64,000 nt of DNA, from the NCBI RefSeq assembly GCF_000425545.1, contig NZ_AUDQ01000003.1:174695-238694 (forward strand). Direction: 5' to 3'. Both the position numbers and the translations under genes were made by a program. The notes beneath the pieces are model-generated. The model made no database searches. It was not told the origin of the DNA and saw only the letters and a list, made by a program, of their open reading frames with translations. This document shows, piece after piece, positions 9,048 to 17,410 of this stretch. Position 1 is the first letter of the stretch, and each line of letters starts with the position of its first letter. Source of the DNA: Sporosarcina ureae DSM 2281 (lineage in GTDB: Bacteria > Bacillota > Bacilli > Bacillales_A > Planococcaceae).

Positions 9048-9076
9048 ATTATAACATATTTTGCAGAATTTAAAAA
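9048..9076 (-). promoter_or_regulatory. Candidate promoter for asd-dapA
   Basis: The -10 box on the minus strand is a perfect TATAAT (9048-9053), with a weak -35 TTTTTA (9071-9076) at 17-base spacing. It lies in the dpaB-asd gap, the longest gap in this cluster. Confidence 0.55.
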
Positions 9077-9083
9077 TCTATTA

Positions 9084-9674
9084 TCATGCATTGTTATGAA
9101 TTATCAGTAACGGCTGCAATTGCTTACTATCAATTGCGGATGCAACAGTAGCGGGTAGTAATGAGAAATCCGAAATTAAGGAGTTCGGTTTTTTTATGCA
9201 ATCATCTTGACCGAATGGAATAAAGAACACATGTTTCATATTCAATAACTTCATAAGATTCATACCGTTAAGGCCTAGTGCATCATTAGTAGAAATACCA
9301 AGTACCACTGGTTTGCCATTACGCAATGTGGCTTTGGCCGCCATCAAAACAGGTGAGTCAGTAGCAGCATTAGCAAACCTACTCATAGAGTTACCTGTAA
9401 GCGGCGAAATCACCATGCAGTCAAGCGGATTGGATGGACCGAATGGTTCTGCTTCGACAATACTTGCCACTACCTTCTCGCCTGTCGCCTCTTCTATTCG
9501 TTTAATCCACTCCTCACCAGTACCAAAACGCGTGGCGGCATGAAGAACTGAATGTGTAATGATAGGAACGACAATCGCACCTTCTTTTTGCAGCGAAGCG
9601 ATCATCGGAAGCAATTGGTCATATGTGCAATGCGAAGCCGTGATGCCTAATCCGATTCGTTTTCCTTTGAGCAT
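9084..9674 (-). CDS. dpaB: Dipicolinate synthase subunit B (flavoprotein)
   Basis: DpaB is the flavoprotein-like subunit of dipicolinate synthase, which makes the DPA accumulated in the spore core; it acts in the mother cell. The 196 aa show the flavoprotein fold: GLGITASHCTYDQ at the start, CMVISPLTGNSMSRFA as the cofactor loop and KPVVLGISTNDALG later. Length agrees with B. subtilis SpoVFB (about 200 aa). The start ATG follows AAAGGGG. It overlaps the 3' end of dpaA by 28 bases, implying coupled translation. Its presence is the best local evidence for endospore formation. Confidence 0.92.
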   Translation of the reverse strand: MLKGKRIGLGITASHCTYDQLLPMIASLQKEGAIVVPIITHSVLHAATRFGTGEEWIKRIEEATGEKVVASIVEAEPFGPSNPLDCMVISPLTGNSMSRFANAATDSPVLMAAKATLRNGKPVVLGISTNDALGLNGMNLMKLLNMKHVFFIPFGQDDCIKKPNSLISDFSLLPATVASAIDSKQLQPLLIIHNNA

Positions 9675-10453
9675 TTAGTTCCCCTTTCGTCTATACTCAT
9701 TCTCAAAACCGCGTCAACCAAAACAGCTGCCGCGTCCTCGGGAAAGTGCTTCCCGGGCAATTTGAGGTGTATGGTATAGTATTCAGAGGAATCTGCATGC
9801 TTTAGGCACCCGGGTGCTGAAGAGACATCAAAAATATGAACAGCACCACTTTGATTTGGATTGAGCCATTGTGCCGGTATAGTGTTCACCAAGTAACCAT
9901 GAGTGAATCTTGTTGTTTCATCGAGCAGCAATGTGTTATAGCCTAATACTCCTGCTTCTGCTAGTTGCTCATCCGCACGGGCAACTATAGTGACAGTAGC
10001 CTGCAACTGATGCAACGTATGTGCAATCGCTTTTCCCACTCGACCAAATCCTGCAATGTAAAAATGCTTACCTGCAATCTGTCGTTTCGTTTGCTCATAA
10101 AAGACATGAACGAACGCTTCTGCAGTTAATTGAGCATTTCTCCAAATGAATTGCTCATTTTTCAGATAATTCGTATGCGAAATACCTTTCTTAGCAAGCT
10201 CTTGTCTCCAATCAGCTGAAGTATTACCGGAATAGACAGAAGAGCCTTCTTGCAAATAGTCGACGGGAATGCTTTGTTCCATTAACAATAAAGGTAGTAG
10301 AAGGTAGTCTGGCTTTGTATTCATCAGAGTGTTTTTTAACTGTTCATTAAACGTATCAGAACATACATACTCACTGTCAATCCCTGATTTTACTAATAGT
10401 TCATTCGCTATTCGTAGGCGTTGATCAGTCCCTACTACAAGCCATTTAGTCAT
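9647..10453 (-). CDS. dpaA: Dipicolinate synthase subunit A
   Basis: DpaA is the NAD(P)-binding dehydrogenase-like subunit that, with DpaB, oxidises (hydroxy)tetrahydrodipicolinate to dipicolinate. The 268-aa protein has an N-terminal Rossmann-like region and a second nucleotide fold with FYIAGFGRVGKAIAH at about residues 131-145. It is somewhat shorter than the B. subtilis protein (near 297 aa), with no broken motif visible. It overlaps ymxH by 8 bases upstream and dpaB by 28 bases downstream. SigK-dependent mother-cell expression is known for this operon in B. subtilis; I did not identify a SigK promoter here. Confidence 0.9.
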   Translation of the reverse strand: MTKWLVVGTDQRLRIANELLVKSGIDSEYVCSDTFNEQLKNTLMNTKPDYLLLPLLLMEQSIPVDYLQEGSSVYSGNTSADWRQELAKKGISHTNYLKNEQFIWRNAQLTAEAFVHVFYEQTKRQIAGKHFYIAGFGRVGKAIAHTLHQLQATVTIVARADEQLAEAGVLGYNTLLLDETTRFTHGYLVNTIPAQWLNPNQSGAVHIFDVSSAPGCLKHADSSEYYTIHLKLPGKHFPEDAAAVLVDAVLRMSIDERGTKCSKENESD

Positions 10454-10724
10454 ACCCTTCTACTTCCTTTCTGTTCAATTCATGTGTTTTGCCAAATAAA
10501 ATTCGGTCTTCTCCCACCAGTACAATTTCATGCCATGGAATATATTCAATAATATCCTGGTCTTTTTGACGAAAAAGTGTTTTCCCTAACTTCTTCCGAA
10601 TTTCAAATCCAATGATCGCTCCTGTTTTGCGGTCGAACAGCAAGTCTGTTTCTGCCAAAAAGCCATATCTCATACCTTCTTCTACTTGAATCAGCTCTTT
10701 TTGTGCCAGTTCTGATAATCGCAT
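10446..10724 (-). CDS. ymxH: YlmC/YmxH-family PRC-barrel sporulation protein
   Basis: This is a 92-aa protein of the YlmC/YmxH family with a PRC-barrel-like fold. The family is conserved in spore formers and its biochemical role is unknown. Visible features are the MRLSELAQKELI start, the LLFDRKTGAIIGFEI strand pair typical of PRC barrels, and YIPWHEIVLVGEDRILF near the end. It sits between mlpA and dpaA exactly as in B. subtilis and overlaps dpaA by 8 bases. The start ATG follows AGGGAGGG. Confidence 0.85.
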   Translation of the reverse strand: MRLSELAQKELIQVEEGMRYGFLAETDLLFDRKTGAIIGFEIRKKLGKTLFRQKDQDIIEYIPWHEIVLVGEDRILFGKTHELNRKEVEGYD

Positions 10725-10782
10725 GGAAGCCCTCCCTCATTTTAGATCTCTTTCATCATATGTATGAGAGGCCGGAAGTCGA

Positions 10783-12042
10783 CTAGTTCTGCAGTTTTTT
10801 TAATTGTTGAATATTTGATTTAGGCGCGATAATGGATGTTGCACGATCACTTGCCAACATTTGCTGTCCAAGTCGATAGACACTTCGTTTTTCAACGCTT
10901 TCAATGTGTTTGACTACTTCATCAATTGTCTGATGTTTGCCAAGCACTAATTCATTGCGACCATTTCTATACATACGCGATTCAGAGCCTTCCAAACCAA
11001 GAACAAAGCTACCTTTAAGTTGCTCTTTAGCGTTTCGCAATTCTTTATCTGTTAGACCGTCATTTAGCACTTCAGCAATGACCTGGTCAATTGTACGATA
11101 TGTCTCTTGAAAGTTTTCAGGAGAGGTTCCACAATAAATCACAAAGGATCCAGCATTTTTATACGCAGCATAATACGTATAGACAGAATACGCTAGTCCC
11201 CGGTTTTCTCGAACTTCCTGAAACAACCTAGAAGACATTGTTCCGCCGAGGATACTATCGAATAAGCTTAACTCGTAAATCTTATCGTGAGTTGAAGGCA
11301 AAGAAGGATAACCAAAACATACATGGGCTTGTTCAATATCTTTTGCTTTGATGATTTGTTGTGCCGTAAAGTTCGGCACACTTTCATCTATTATTGAAGC
11401 AGAAGCCTGTTGTTTACTTTGATAGCTTCCGAAGTTTGCTTCGATCAATTTGATTAAACGTTCATCATAGCTTCCTGCAATCGAAATAACCAAATTTTCA
11501 GGGCGGTAATGTTTCACCATGAATTCTTCGACCATTTCTTTCGTAAATGACTTAATCGTTTCAATCCGTCCTCCTACAGGCTTTCCAATTGCATCTTCAG
11601 GGAACATTCCCGCCCATAACCTTTCATCTACATCTTCATCGGGCATGTCTTCAACAGAGGATATTTCATCCAGAATGACAGATTTCTCTTTTTCCATCTC
11701 TTCTTCTTTGAATTGGGAATGGAAAAACATATCGGATAAAACTGTCAATGCGTACGAGGCGTGATGACTTAATACTGTAGTGTAATAGCATGTCATTTCT
11801 TTGGAAGTAAAGGCATTCAGATCGCCTCCAATCTGATCGAACTGCTCGGCAATCATTCGTGCACTTCGTGTATTGGTTCCCTTGAAAAGCATGTGTTCAA
11901 TAAAGTGGGCAATACCTTCTTGTCCTTTTGTTTCATTTGCTGAACCTGCATGCACCCAGATCCCGATCGCAACAGACTGTAAATGTGGCATTTTTTCATG
12001 AATAATACGTACACCATTTGAACAATTATATTTTTGAATCAT
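10783..12042 (-). CDS. mlpA: M16-family zinc protease (processing-peptidase-like)
   Basis: This predicted zinc peptidase of family M16 is the homologue of B. subtilis MlpA (YmxG), which influences extracellular protease levels. The inverted zinc motif HFIEH is near residues 46-50, followed by the downstream glutamate region EKEKSVILDEI. The C-terminal half contains the M16 R/Y region REVRENRGLAYSVYTYYAAY. A GTG exists three codons upstream, but AAGGAG is correctly spaced only for the ATG at 12042, giving 419 aa. It lies immediately downstream of the pnp terminator, with too little space for a separate promoter, so it may depend on read-through or on a promoter overlapping the terminator. Confidence 0.88.
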   Translation of the reverse strand: MIQKYNCSNGVRIIHEKMPHLQSVAIGIWVHAGSANETKGQEGIAHFIEHMLFKGTNTRSARMIAEQFDQIGGDLNAFTSKEMTCYYTTVLSHHASYALTVLSDMFFHSQFKEEEMEKEKSVILDEISSVEDMPDEDVDERLWAGMFPEDAIGKPVGGRIETIKSFTKEMVEEFMVKHYRPENLVISIAGSYDERLIKLIEANFGSYQSKQQASASIIDESVPNFTAQQIIKAKDIEQAHVCFGYPSLPSTHDKIYELSLFDSILGGTMSSRLFQEVRENRGLAYSVYTYYAAYKNAGSFVIYCGTSPENFQETYRTIDQVIAEVLNDGLTDKELRNAKEQLKGSFVLGLEGSESRMYRNGRNELVLGKHQTIDEVVKHIESVEKRSVYRLGQQMLASDRATSIIAPKSNIQQLKKLQN

Positions 12043-12067
12043 AGACTTCACTCCTTAAATAAAGTAC

Positions 12068-12111
12068 AAAAAGCCTCCTTCGCCGCAACTTGTGCAGGAA
12101 GAGGCTTTTTT
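12068..12111 (-). terminator. Intrinsic terminator after pnp
   Basis: AAAAAGCCTC-TTC pairs with GAAG-GAGGCTTTTT, with one bulged base and a long loop. On the minus strand the stem ends in a run of five T. It lies between pnp and mlpA and ends about 26 bases before the mlpA start. Confidence 0.85.
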
Positions 12112-12125
12112 GACGGATTAATTAA

Positions 12126-14258
12126 TTACTCTTTGCTAGCTTGTTCTTGTTTTTGCTCTTTTTCTTTTTCTTCTAGAATAACTACTTTTCGTGAAAGATT
12201 GACTCGACCTTGTCTGTCAATTTCAATTACTTTTACAAATAGCTCATCTTCTAATTTTAATACGTCTTCCACTTCTTTAGTACGTGCTTCCTGAATTTCA
12301 GAAATATGAAGCAAGCCATCTTTGCCTGGGAAGATTTCTAAGAATGCACCGAATTTCTCAATACGCTTAACTTTTGCTAAGTAGTACTCGCCTACTTTTG
12401 CTTCGCGTACAATATTTTCGATCATGTTCTTAGCTTTTTCGTTCATTTCAGAGTTTGGTGATGAAATATAAATCGTTCCATCTTGCTCTGTATCAATTTT
12501 AACTTGAGTTTCCTCAATAATTTTATTAATTACTTTTCCACCAGGTCCGATTACGTCACGAATCTTGTCCGGTTTGATATGGATTACTATAATTTTCGGA
12601 GCGTACGCAGATAATTCTTCACGAGTTGAAGAAATGGTAGTCAACATATGATTAAGAATTTTGATACGGCCGATTTTTGCTTGTGCTAGAGACTCTTCTA
12701 AAATCTGACGAGATAAACCGTCGATTTTGATATCCATTTGAAGCGCAGTAATACCATTGTTAGTACCAGCTACTTTAAAGTCCATATCGCCTAAGTGGTC
12801 TTCCATTCCTTGAATATCTGACAGAATAGAATAATCTTCATCTTTTTTAATCAATCCCATAGCAATTCCTGCTACTGGCGCCTTAAGTGGTACACCAGCA
12901 TCCATCATAGCCATTGTAGAGGCACAGATTGACGCTTGTGAAGATGAACCATTAGACTCCAATACTTCTGCAACTAGACGCATTGTGTAAGGGAATTCCA
13001 CTTCATCCGGTAGCATAGGCAGCAATGCCCGCTCTCCTAATGCACCGTGACCAATTTCACGACGGCCTGGACCACGAATCGGGCCTGTTTCACCGACACT
13101 GAAGTTCGGGAAGTTATAATGATGCATGAAGCGCTTCGATTCATCTGAACCTAAACCATCAATAATTTGATTTTCACCAAGCGCACCTAATGTACATACA
13201 CTTAGTACTTGTGTTTGTCCACGTGTGAATAGTGAAGAACCGTGAGTGCGTGGCAATAGACCTGTTTCAGATGATAATGGACGGATTTCGTCAAGTCCAC
13301 GGCCATCAGGACGAACTTTGTCGATTGTAATCAGTCGACGTACCTCATCTTTTACCATTTGCTCTAGAACAGCTTTCACTTGCTTAAATGTAGCTTCATC
13401 AGCTTCAGCTTCTGTGTAGTGCTCAAGAACAGCCGCTTTCACTTCGTTGATAGCTTCTTCACGCGCATGCTTTTCTTCAGTTTGAATTGCCGCTATTAGT
13501 TCATTTTCACAACGATCTTCTACTTCTTTACGAATGTCAGCATCCAGTTCAAATAATTCAATTTCGAACTTTGGTTTGCCAATTTCAGCTGTAATTTTTT
13601 CTTGGAATTCGACTAATTTCTTGATTTGATCGTGACCGAACATAATCGCTTCTAACATAATTTCTTCAGAAACCTCTTTAGCTCCTGCCTCTACCATGTT
13701 GATTGCATGTTTTGTTCCAGCAACAACTAAATCAATTTCCGATGTTTCAAGCTGACTCGGCGTAGGATTGACGATGAATTCTCCATCTATACGACCTACT
13801 TGAACGCCTGCGATTGGGCCATCAAACGGAATATCCGAGATAGATAAAGCCAAAGAAGAGCCGATCATTGCTGAAATCTCAGATGAACAATCCTGATCAA
13901 CAGACATAACAAGTGAAATGACTTGCACATCGTTACGGAAGCCATCAGGGAATAAAGGTCTGATTGGACGGTCAATCAAGCGACTAGTCAATACTGCATT
14001 TTCTGAAGGACGTCCTTCCCGCTTGATAAATCCTCCTGGGATCTTACCAACCGAGTACATGCGTTCTTCATAATTTACTGTAAGTGGAAAGAAATCTAGA
14101 GGTTTTGGTTTCTTGGAAGCTGTAACCGTGGAAAGTACTGTTGTTTCGCCATACCGAACGAGCACCGCACCGTTAGCTTGCTTTGCAAGTTGGCCGGCTT
14201 CGATTGTAAGCGTACGTCCAGCCCAATCGAGTGTATAAACTTTTTTCTGTTCTGACAT
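12126..14258 (-). CDS. pnp: Polynucleotide phosphorylase
   Basis: PNPase degrades RNA 3' to 5' using phosphate and is the main 3' exonuclease of bacilli; it also associates with RNases Y and J. The 710 aa contain two RNase PH-type domains (about 1-230 and 310-540), a linker helical domain, a KH domain with [15 protein letters not shown] (about 560-575) and a C-terminal S1 domain, [18 protein letters not shown] (about 625). The phosphate-binding segment SNGSSSQAS is intact. The end is acidic/glutamine-rich. It follows rpsO after a terminator, as in B. subtilis. A 7-bp palindrome lies in its leader. Confidence 0.96.
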   Translation of the reverse strand: MSEQKKVYTLDWAGRTLTIEAGQLAKQANGAVLVRYGETTVLSTVTASKKPKPLDFFPLTVNYEERMYSVGKIPGGFIKREGRPSENAVLTSRLIDRPIRPLFPDGFRNDVQVISLVMSVDQDCSSEISAMIGSSLALSISDIPFDGPIAGVQVGRIDGEFIVNPTPSQLETSEIDLVVAGTKHAINMVEAGAKEVSEEIMLEAIMFGHDQIKKLVEFQEKITAEIGKPKFEIELFELDADIRKEVEDRCENELIAAIQTEEKHAREEAINEVKAAVLEHYTEAEADEATFKQVKAVLEQMVKDEVRRLITIDKVRPDGRGLDEIRPLSSETGLLPRTHGSSLFTRGQTQVLSVCTLGALGENQIIDGLGSDESKRFMHHYNFPNFSVGETGPIRGPGRREIGHGALGERALLPMLPDEVEFPYTMRLVAEVLESNGSSSQASICASTMAMMDAGVPLKAPVAGIAMGLIKKDEDYSILSDIQGMEDHLGDMDFKVAGTNNGITALQMDIKIDGLSRQILEESLAQAKIGRIKILNHMLTTISSTREELSAYAPKIIVIHIKPDKIRDVIGPGGKVINKIIEETQVKIDTEQDGTIYISSPNSEMNEKAKNMIENIVREAKVGEYYLAKVKRIEKFGAFLEIFPGKDGLLHISEIQEARTKEVEDVLKLEDELFVKVIEIDRQGRVNLSRKVVILEEKEKEQKQEQASKE

Positions 14259-14314
14259 TGTAGAACTCCTCTCTATTGTAAACCTGTATACATCTAGTAT
14301 GTAATTAGTAATAG

Positions 14315-14332
14315 TGTATCAAACGTGATACA
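14315..14332. other. Perfect palindrome in the pnp leader
   Basis: TGTATCA-AACG-TGATACA is a perfect 7-bp inverted repeat with a 4-base spacer, centred about 65 bases upstream of the pnp start. It overlaps a possible weak promoter (TTGATA, 17-base spacer, TACTAG). It could be a DNA operator or a short RNA hairpin. Confidence 0.4.
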
Positions 14333-14364
14333 TGTATGCGAAATATTTTATCTTAATTCCATAG

Positions 14365-14388
14365 AAAAAAGCGGGCAAAGCCCGCTTC
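14365..14388 (-). terminator. Intrinsic terminator after rpsO
   Basis: AAGCGGGC-AAA-GCCCGCTT is a perfect 8-bp stem with a three-base loop. It is followed on the minus strand by a T-run (14370-14365) and lies 10 bases after the rpsO stop. Confidence 0.93.
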
Positions 14389-14397
14389 TCAGTCTTA

Positions 14398-14667
14398 TTA
14401 ACGGCGTAAGCCAAGTGATGCAATAAGATCACGGTAACGTTGAACGTTAGTTTCACGTAGATATCTCAATAGACGACGACGTGTACCAACCATTTTGTAC
14501 AAACCACGACGTGAGTGGTGATCTTTCTTGTGAGTACGTAAGTGGCCGTTCAAGTTATTGATCTCTTCAGTAAGGATAGCAATCTGAACATCAGCCGATC
14601 CAGTATCATTTTCATGAGTCTTGAATTCGTTAATCAATTCAGCTTTGCGCTCTTGTGTAATAGCCAT
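14398..14667 (-). CDS. rpsO: Small ribosomal subunit protein uS15
   Basis: S15 binds 16S rRNA early in 30S assembly, at the central-domain three-way junction. The 89-aa protein starts MAITQERK and ends LIASLGLRR, nearly identical in pattern to B. subtilis S15. The conserved RNA-contact segment [20 protein letters not shown] is present. The frame extends three codons upstream, but the ATG at 14667 has AGGAGGTGA at correct spacing and matches family length. The gene has its own sigma-A promoter and terminator. Confidence 0.96.
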   Translation of the reverse strand: MAITQERKAELINEFKTHENDTGSADVQIAILTEEINNLNGHLRTHKKDHHSRRGLYKMVGTRRRLLRYLRETNVQRYRDLIASLGLRR

Positions 14668-14791
14668 CCTTTTCACCTCCTAAATAAAAGTATCCCCGTC
14701 TCCCGAGCAAACGTTGGTGACTCGTGTTGCCAAGAAGAGGTTCGTGTATTGAACACTATTGTATCATATCACGGCATTATGTCAGTTGCAA
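14668..14791 (-). promoter_or_regulatory. rpsO promoter and leader
   Basis: TTGCAA (14786-14791), a 17-base spacer and TATGAT (14763-14768) make a good sigma-A promoter on the minus strand. The roughly 85-base leader that follows is GC-richer than its surroundings and can form short stems. In bacilli S15 represses its own synthesis through such a leader, so an autoregulatory structure is plausible but I could not match its consensus by eye. Confidence 0.55.
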
Positions 14792-14798
14792 CAACCAA

Positions 14799-15737
14799 CT
14801 AGTCACTTAATAAATCCTTTGCTGTCTGCTTGTCTTTTCCAATTTGTGTTTTTAAATCATCCAACGATTCAAATTTTTGTTCAGAACGTATACGATGCAA
14901 CCATTCAATTGCCATTTTCTTTCCATAGAGATCTATATTGACGTCGAGCAGATGAACTTCAGCTGTAGGAATCCGGTGTTCTGGATCATGGAATGTTGGC
15001 TTTACGCCCATATTGCAAACACCTCGGTACCATGTATCTTCAATCAGGCAACGCACAGCATAGACACCATTAGCAGGTACTATATGTTCTTCAGCAGTTT
15101 GGATGTTAGCTGTAGGGAAACCTAACTGGCGGCCCCGTTTTTCTCCATGTATCACTTCGCCCGTTGTACGGAATGGACGACCGAGAAGTTCTGCTGCTGC
15201 TTCAACGTCACCCTTAGATAACAGTTGGCGAATTGCCGTCGAAGATACTTTATTGTCTTGATCAAAGGTGACTTTAGAAACGATCGTTGTTCCATACTTA
15301 CCTTCCGATAGCTCTTGCATATCTTTCATCGTTCCCGAACCTTTTGAACCAAATGTAAAATCAAAGCCTGCAATAACATGCTTGACGCCAAGCTTTTTGA
15401 TGAAGATGTCGATAAATCTTTGCGGTGAAAGACTAGCCAGTTCCCAATCAAAGCTGACAATGAAAAGCGTATCCACACCAAGAGATTCGAGTACTCTGAT
15501 TTTTTCATCAATCGGTGTAATATAACCAACACTTTTCCCTGAAAATAGCTGTGACGGATGGGGATCGAATGTCATAACAGCTGTCTCGATTGATAAATCA
15601 TCTGCAACTTTTTGTGCACTGCGAATGACTTCTTGATGTCCTTTATGTACACCGTCAAAAAATCCAATAGCTAACGAAGAAGCATCAAGTTGTCGAATAT
15701 TTACCGAATCAGGATAACGTAATCTATAGATTTTCAT
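14799..15737 (-). CDS. ribF: Bifunctional riboflavin kinase / FAD synthetase
   Basis: RibF phosphorylates riboflavin to FMN and adenylylates FMN to FAD. The 312 aa have an N-terminal nucleotidyltransferase domain with GFFDGVHKGHQEVI (about 27-40) and the GFDFTFGSKGSG loop, then a C-terminal flavokinase domain with RGRQLGFPTANI and NGVYAVRC. It sits between truB and rpsO, as in B. subtilis. The start ATG follows GGAGAG, and the gap to truB is only 12 bases, so the two are co-transcribed. No frame problem is visible. Confidence 0.94.
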   Translation of the reverse strand: MKIYRLRYPDSVNIRQLDASSLAIGFFDGVHKGHQEVIRSAQKVADDLSIETAVMTFDPHPSQLFSGKSVGYITPIDEKIRVLESLGVDTLFIVSFDWELASLSPQRFIDIFIKKLGVKHVIAGFDFTFGSKGSGTMKDMQELSEGKYGTTIVSKVTFDQDNKVSSTAIRQLLSKGDVEAAAELLGRPFRTTGEVIHGEKRGRQLGFPTANIQTAEEHIVPANGVYAVRCLIEDTWYRGVCNMGVKPTFHDPEHRIPTAEVHLLDVNIDLYGKKMAIEWLHRIRSEQKFESLDDLKTQIGKDKQTAKDLLSD

Positions 15738-15749
15738 TTCTATCTCTCC

Positions 15750-16661
15750 TTACTCACTAGCTAGCAACATTTTTTCTGGTTTCATTAAACCCGGCTTTGT
15801 TGGATGGTTTTGATAAATTGCCAGCACACGACCTTCGAACATCATCATGATGGAAGCGTGGTCAGTTAGCAATGGTACCGCAGGAAGCACTTGACCATTT
15901 CGTATGGATTCCAATGATGCCTCTTCGATTTCAAGGCGTGGAAAATCCGTCAATACGTCTTCGATAGGACGCAATATTGTTTGTACTTGATCTTGTTCCA
16001 TCACTTGTGCCACTTCTGCTAGCGTTTTACAATGCGATTCATCAAAACTTCCTGAAACAGTACGGACTAATGAATCCATATGTGCTGGATATCCAAGAAT
16101 TTCACCAATTTGCACAGCTAACGTCCGGATATAAGTTCCTTTACCACATTGCACTCTAATGGAAAATGTTACTTCTTCACCACTAAAAATTTGATCTCCA
16201 TTTAATAATTCTATTTTATCGATCTGCACTTTACGAACTGGCCGTTCTACTTCGATGCCTTTACGTGCATATTCATACAAACGTCTGCCATTAACTTTTA
16301 CTGCTGAATACATAGGTGGAATTTGTGTGATTTCTCCTGTTAACTGCTCCAAAGCGTCTATAATTTGGTTTCTTGTGAATTCCTTATGCGTCAAATCACT
16401 CGTTACGGTCTCACCTTGCGCGTCTTCAGTTTCCGTTGAGCGGCCTATAGATACCGTAGCAACATATTCTTTACCCGCATCCGTAATATAAGAAGCGACT
16501 TTCGTAGCTCTGCCTATACAGATAGGCAAGACACCTTCTACTTCAGGATCCAATGTACCTGTATGCCCCACTTTTTTTGTCCGTAATATCTTTCGAAGCT
16601 TAAAGACACAGTCATGCGACGTCATACCTTTCTCTTTCCACAAAGGCAGAATACCGTTCAT
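15750..16661 (-). CDS. truB: tRNA pseudouridine(55) synthase
   Basis: TruB makes the universal pseudouridine 55 in the T-arm of tRNAs. The catalytic aspartate lies in KVGHTGTLDPEVEGVLP; the family's KPPMYSAVKVNG-type segment appears as IPPMYSAVKVNGRRLYEYAR, and RVQCGKGTYIRTLA follows. The frame is open to an ATG at 16685, but only the ATG at 16661 has a ribosome-binding site (GAAGGGG) and a family-like start (MNGILPLWKEKGMTSHD), giving 303 aa. A strong hairpin lies in the 97-bp gap after rbfA. Confidence 0.93.
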   Translation of the reverse strand: MNGILPLWKEKGMTSHDCVFKLRKILRTKKVGHTGTLDPEVEGVLPICIGRATKVASYITDAGKEYVATVSIGRSTETEDAQGETVTSDLTHKEFTRNQIIDALEQLTGEITQIPPMYSAVKVNGRRLYEYARKGIEVERPVRKVQIDKIELLNGDQIFSGEEVTFSIRVQCGKGTYIRTLAVQIGEILGYPAHMDSLVRTVSGSFDESHCKTLAEVAQVMEQDQVQTILRPIEDVLTDFPRLEIEEASLESIRNGQVLPAVPLLTDHASIMMMFEGRVLAIYQNHPTKPGLMKPEKMLLASE

Positions 16662-16712
16662 CTTACCCCTTCTTCCTAAATTCATTCAGAAAAACTTGCT
16701 CTATGTAAGAAG

Positions 16713-16752
16713 GGAGGAAGTCATGCCGCCTACGCGACTATGAACTTCCTCC
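16713..16752 (-). other. Strong hairpin between rbfA and truB
   Basis: GGAGGAAGT-TCAT pairs with ATG-ACTTCCTCC over 12 bp with one bulge and a 15-base loop. No U-run follows directly on the minus strand, so it is not a standard terminator. It may mark an RNA processing site or a weak pause inside the operon. Confidence 0.5.
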
Positions 16753-16758
16753 TCGTGT

Positions 16759-17109
16759 TTATTGTTCGTTTTCGTCATTTACTTTGCGGATCAAGCTTTC
16801 AATCCGGTTACCGTAAGCGACTGATTCATCAATTTCGAATTCGATTTCGGGTGTTTTGCGTAAACGGATTCTTTGACCAATTTCCGATCGAATGAAGCCT
16901 TTTGCTTTGGAGAGCCCAAGTAACGAATCTTCCTTTTCTTTATCTGTACCTAGAACAGAGATAAAAATTTTCGCTTGTTGTAAATCTCCAGTTACATCTA
17001 CACCAGTCACCGTCACAAATCCGATACGTGGATCTTTTAGTTTTTGGCCGATAATGTCGCCCAATTCTTTCTTCATTTGCTCAGCTATACGATTAGCACG
17101 CACTGACAT
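16759..17109 (-). CDS. rbfA: Ribosome-binding factor A
   Basis: RbfA binds immature 30S subunits and assists 16S rRNA 5'-end maturation, especially in the cold. The 116-aa KH-like protein shows [27 protein letters not shown] at the start, the [21 protein letters not shown] strand region and [15 protein letters not shown] near the end. All are diagnostic for RbfA. The start ATG follows GAGGTGA. It lies 22 bases after ylxP and before truB in the conserved nusA-infB-rbfA-truB order. Confidence 0.94.
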   Translation of the reverse strand: MSVRANRIAEQMKKELGDIIGQKLKDPRIGFVTVTGVDVTGDLQQAKIFISVLGTDKEKEDSLLGLSKAKGFIRSEIGQRIRLRKTPEIEFEIDESVAYGNRIESLIRKVNDENEQ

Positions 17110-17131
17110 GGCAATTCACCTCGTTCTTTGC

Positions 17132-17410
17132 TCATAAGTAGTCTACTGTACACGTAGTCATTTCCCAATCAGGATTGGATTCAAACAGACGAATCGCACG
17201 TCTCACTTCTCGTTCTGCGGCATCTTTAGAGGATGCCACAGCGACTAAAGCGAATGTCGTACGTTGCCATAAATCCTGATGATCAATTTCTGCAACCGAT
17301 ACATTGTAGGAGTTTTTCACCCGATCCCTCATCCTATTCAAGACAGCCCGTTTATCCTTTAAAGAAGCCGCTGCTGGGATGTGGAAAGAACATTCAGCGT
17401 AAACAATCAT
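17132..17410 (-). CDS. ylxP: DUF503 family protein YlxP
   Basis: This 92-aa DUF503 protein is conserved in the nusA-infB operon of Firmicutes, and its function is not established. The diagnostic segments are [17 protein letters not shown] near the start, [30 protein letters not shown] in the middle and a terminal beta strand. Its position between infB and rbfA suggests a part in ribosome maturation or translation; that is inference only. It overlaps the infB stop codon by four bases (ATGA), indicating translational coupling. Confidence 0.88.
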   Translation of the reverse strand: MIVYAECSFHIPAAASLKDKRAVLNRMRDRVKNSYNVSVAEIDHQDLWQRTTFALVAVASSKDAAEREVRRAIRLFESNPDWEMTTCTVDYL

